A stretch of 64,000 nt of DNA from QWQI01 sp964608915. Its GTDB lineage: Bacteria; Planctomycetota; Planctomycetia; Isosphaerales; Isosphaeraceae. Shown here piece after piece: positions 62,776 through 64,000 of this stretch. The stretch spans positions 26,825-90,824 of the forward strand of contig CAZSQA010000028.1 in the NCBI GenBank assembly GCA_964608915.1, in the 5' to 3' direction. The notes under the pieces are model-generated. The model ran no database searches and had not been told where the DNA came from. It saw only the letters and a list, made by a program, of their open reading frames with translations. Made by a program: the position numbers and the translations under genes. The stretch's first letter is position 1; each line of letters starts with the position of its first letter.

Positions 62776-63084
62776 GACTTGCCCCGTGCCTTTTTTGGGG
62801 GGGCGTGAAAATCGGATCAATCCCTTCTCTGGGTTGGTGTTCTTCGATCTTTGAGAGCGGATAACCTGATTCGAAATCTGAACTCTCCAATAAAGTTCGA
62901 ATCGAAATTCTGACTGGACGCTTTTGTCGGTGATTATCGGGTTCCGATAATATGACGATCCCATAACCTGATTAATCCTCAATTTTCGCTTGACTCCCAT
63001 GTCGGGCTCTCCGATTTTGATGCGAATCCGATCGTTCGAGATTCTTTCACGCATCATTCACATGAGACAACAGGGAGTTCGCTC
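62776..63084. other. AT-richer intergenic region after purN
   Basis: A 309-base region less GC-rich than its surroundings. It holds ATAACCTGATT twice (62861-62871 and 62963-62973) and a hairpin (62933-62951). The region probably contains the promoter of the last gene. Confidence 0.5.
62933..62951. promoter_or_regulatory. small inverted repeat
   Basis: ATTATCGG and CCGATAAT are perfect inverted copies around a three-base loop, 134 bases upstream of the last gene. It could be an operator or a terminator. Confidence 0.4.
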
Positions 63085-64000
63085 ATGCGTTCCTTTTCGC
63101 ATTTGCATCTTTGGGCAATCACGTTGATCATCATCGTATTCGGTACGGGAATGACTCGCTCTGGCGATTCGAAGACCCTCAGCCTTCGCACATTGAACAT
63201 CGAATCCGAGGACGGAAAAGTGAAATTTCGAATGAGCGTGAACCCGGATGGCACACCTGAGTTTCGGATGTTCGACAACGAGGGGAAGGAACGAATCGTC
63301 ATGAAAGTCGATTCGGACGGGATTCCGTTCGTAAGTATCATTCGAAGTGACGGGAAGTCAGGCATTCGTCTGGCGACGGATTTCATGGACGGATCCGTGA
63401 TCGAGGTCGGCGATCCGGAGCGGCGGTCGAACGTGAACATTCACGCGCTTCGCAACGGTCAGGCATTTATGGTCATTTCGAATCCCGATCAAAAACAACG
63501 TGCCAGATTCGGAATTACTGCCGCTGGTCATCCTGTCATGAGCCTGCTGGACGCGAATGAGCAGGCACGGATCCATATGCAATCGACGGAGGACGGATCG
63601 TTCCTCACTGTCAAATCCGATGAGGGCGTGAATCGTGCACTTCTTGGTCTGGACCATAAGCAGTCGGCCATTCTCGAAATCGCAGACACCAAAGGCAATT
63701 CGAGTGCATTCGTCCGAAACGGGCCCACTTTGTCTCCTGGTTTCTTCTTGCATAATGACACCGATGGCGAGGTATTTTCCCTGACGGAACGAAATCGATC
63801 ATCGGTACTTTTCATGAGAGACTATGGCCTCGGGCTGACGATGGCGCTCGGCAATCTCGGTGAAGGTTCGATGGGAGGAGCGATCTTATCCACGAGGAAT
63901 GCTCAGGACCGCCTTCTTTTTCGATCGAATCCGAATGAATCAAGCTTAGGACTTACGCGATACCATCCAACCGATAGGCTGGTTGGATTCGATAATTCCT
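63085..64000 (+). CDS. exported protein of unknown function, cut by window end
   Basis: An open frame of at least 305 residues, not stopped before the window ends. GGGAG eight bases before the ATG fixes the start. A signal peptide (residues 1-26, hydrophobic ITLIIIVFGTGM) precedes a beta-rich region with repeated short units such as DGTPEFRMFDNEGKERIVM, ending in LGLTMALGNLGEGSMGG. The GC content and codon choice are lower than those of the genes around it, hinting at recent acquisition or a different expression class. No family is recognised. Confidence 0.7.
   Translation, partial: MRSFSHLHLWAITLIIIVFGTGMTRSGDSKTLSLRTLNIESEDGKVKFRMSVNPDGTPEFRMFDNEGKERIVMKVDSDGIPFVSIIRSDGKSGIRLATDFMDGSVIEVGDPERRSNVNIHALRNGQAFMVISNPDQKQRARFGITAAGHPVMSLLDANEQARIHMQSTEDGSFLTVKSDEGVNRALLGLDHKQSAILEIADTKGNSSAFVRNGPTLSPGFFLHNDTDGEVFSLTERNRSSVLFMRDYGLGLTMALGNLGEGSMGGAILSTRNAQDRLLFRSNPNESSLGLTRYHPTDRLVGFDNS

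Overview
The window is chromosomal DNA of a member of the Planctomycetota, with high GC (about 60 %) and gene-dense. The phylum call rests on a DUF1559 protein with a prepilin-type N-terminus (29464-30567) followed by a small lipoprotein, a 16-residue YTV-type repeat protein (32835-34334), a WXG100/FtsK cluster without other type VII genes, and many HEAT, TPR and PD40 proteins. I cannot place it to genus. A Gemmatales or Isosphaerales member is plausible but not shown.

Layout. 1-3.9 kb: DUF1015, LURP-one/scramblase-like, acyl-CoA desaturase and a DUF4405-like membrane protein. 4-11.6 kb: HtrA protease (minus), asparagine synthase, phosphoesterase, MFS transporter, PlsC acyltransferase with an odd tail, and DUF502 (minus). 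11.7-20.3 kb: an exported protein, a beta-lactamase-fold hydrolase, and a minus-strand run of threonine synthase, WXG100-like, coiled-coil, second WXG-like and a 1307-residue FtsK/SpoIIIE ATPase. 20.6-28.3 kb: a Gly/Met-repeat secreted protein, a seven-heme cytochrome c, TrmL, and the Lhr-like helicase/PdeM phosphoesterase pair. The PdeM gene is broken only by an assembly gap. 28.3-34.4 kb: TPR lipoprotein, DUF1559/lipoprotein pair, DUF362 protein, YTV-repeat protein. 34.7-39 kb (minus): HEAT protein, amino-acid permease, HEAT/Pro-rich protein, IF-3. 39.4-51 kb: alpha-glucan phosphorylase, Ser/Thr kinase, Phd-like antitoxin, DNA polymerase III alpha, Xer recombinase, and an NtrC-like protein lacking key motifs. 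51-54.5 kb: AhpD-like, DUF1398, MarR with a clear operator, DHFR-fold protein, PD40 lipoprotein. 54.7-64 kb: acetolactate synthase, an extremely acidic protein, TPR protein, purine nucleoside phosphorylase, IleS, PurN, and a lower-GC exported protein that runs off the end.

Most genes are housekeeping and stand singly or in two- to four-gene operons. The items most worth following are the reduced type VII-like cluster (13.7-18.9 kb), the degenerate NtrC-like regulator (49.6-51.0 kb), the PlsC gene with an adenylate-ligase remnant (9.7-10.8 kb), the 16-residue repeat wall-type protein (32.8-34.3 kb), and the spurious 100-N gap at 27903-28002. I saw no tRNA, rRNA, CRISPR array, insertion sequence or prophage.
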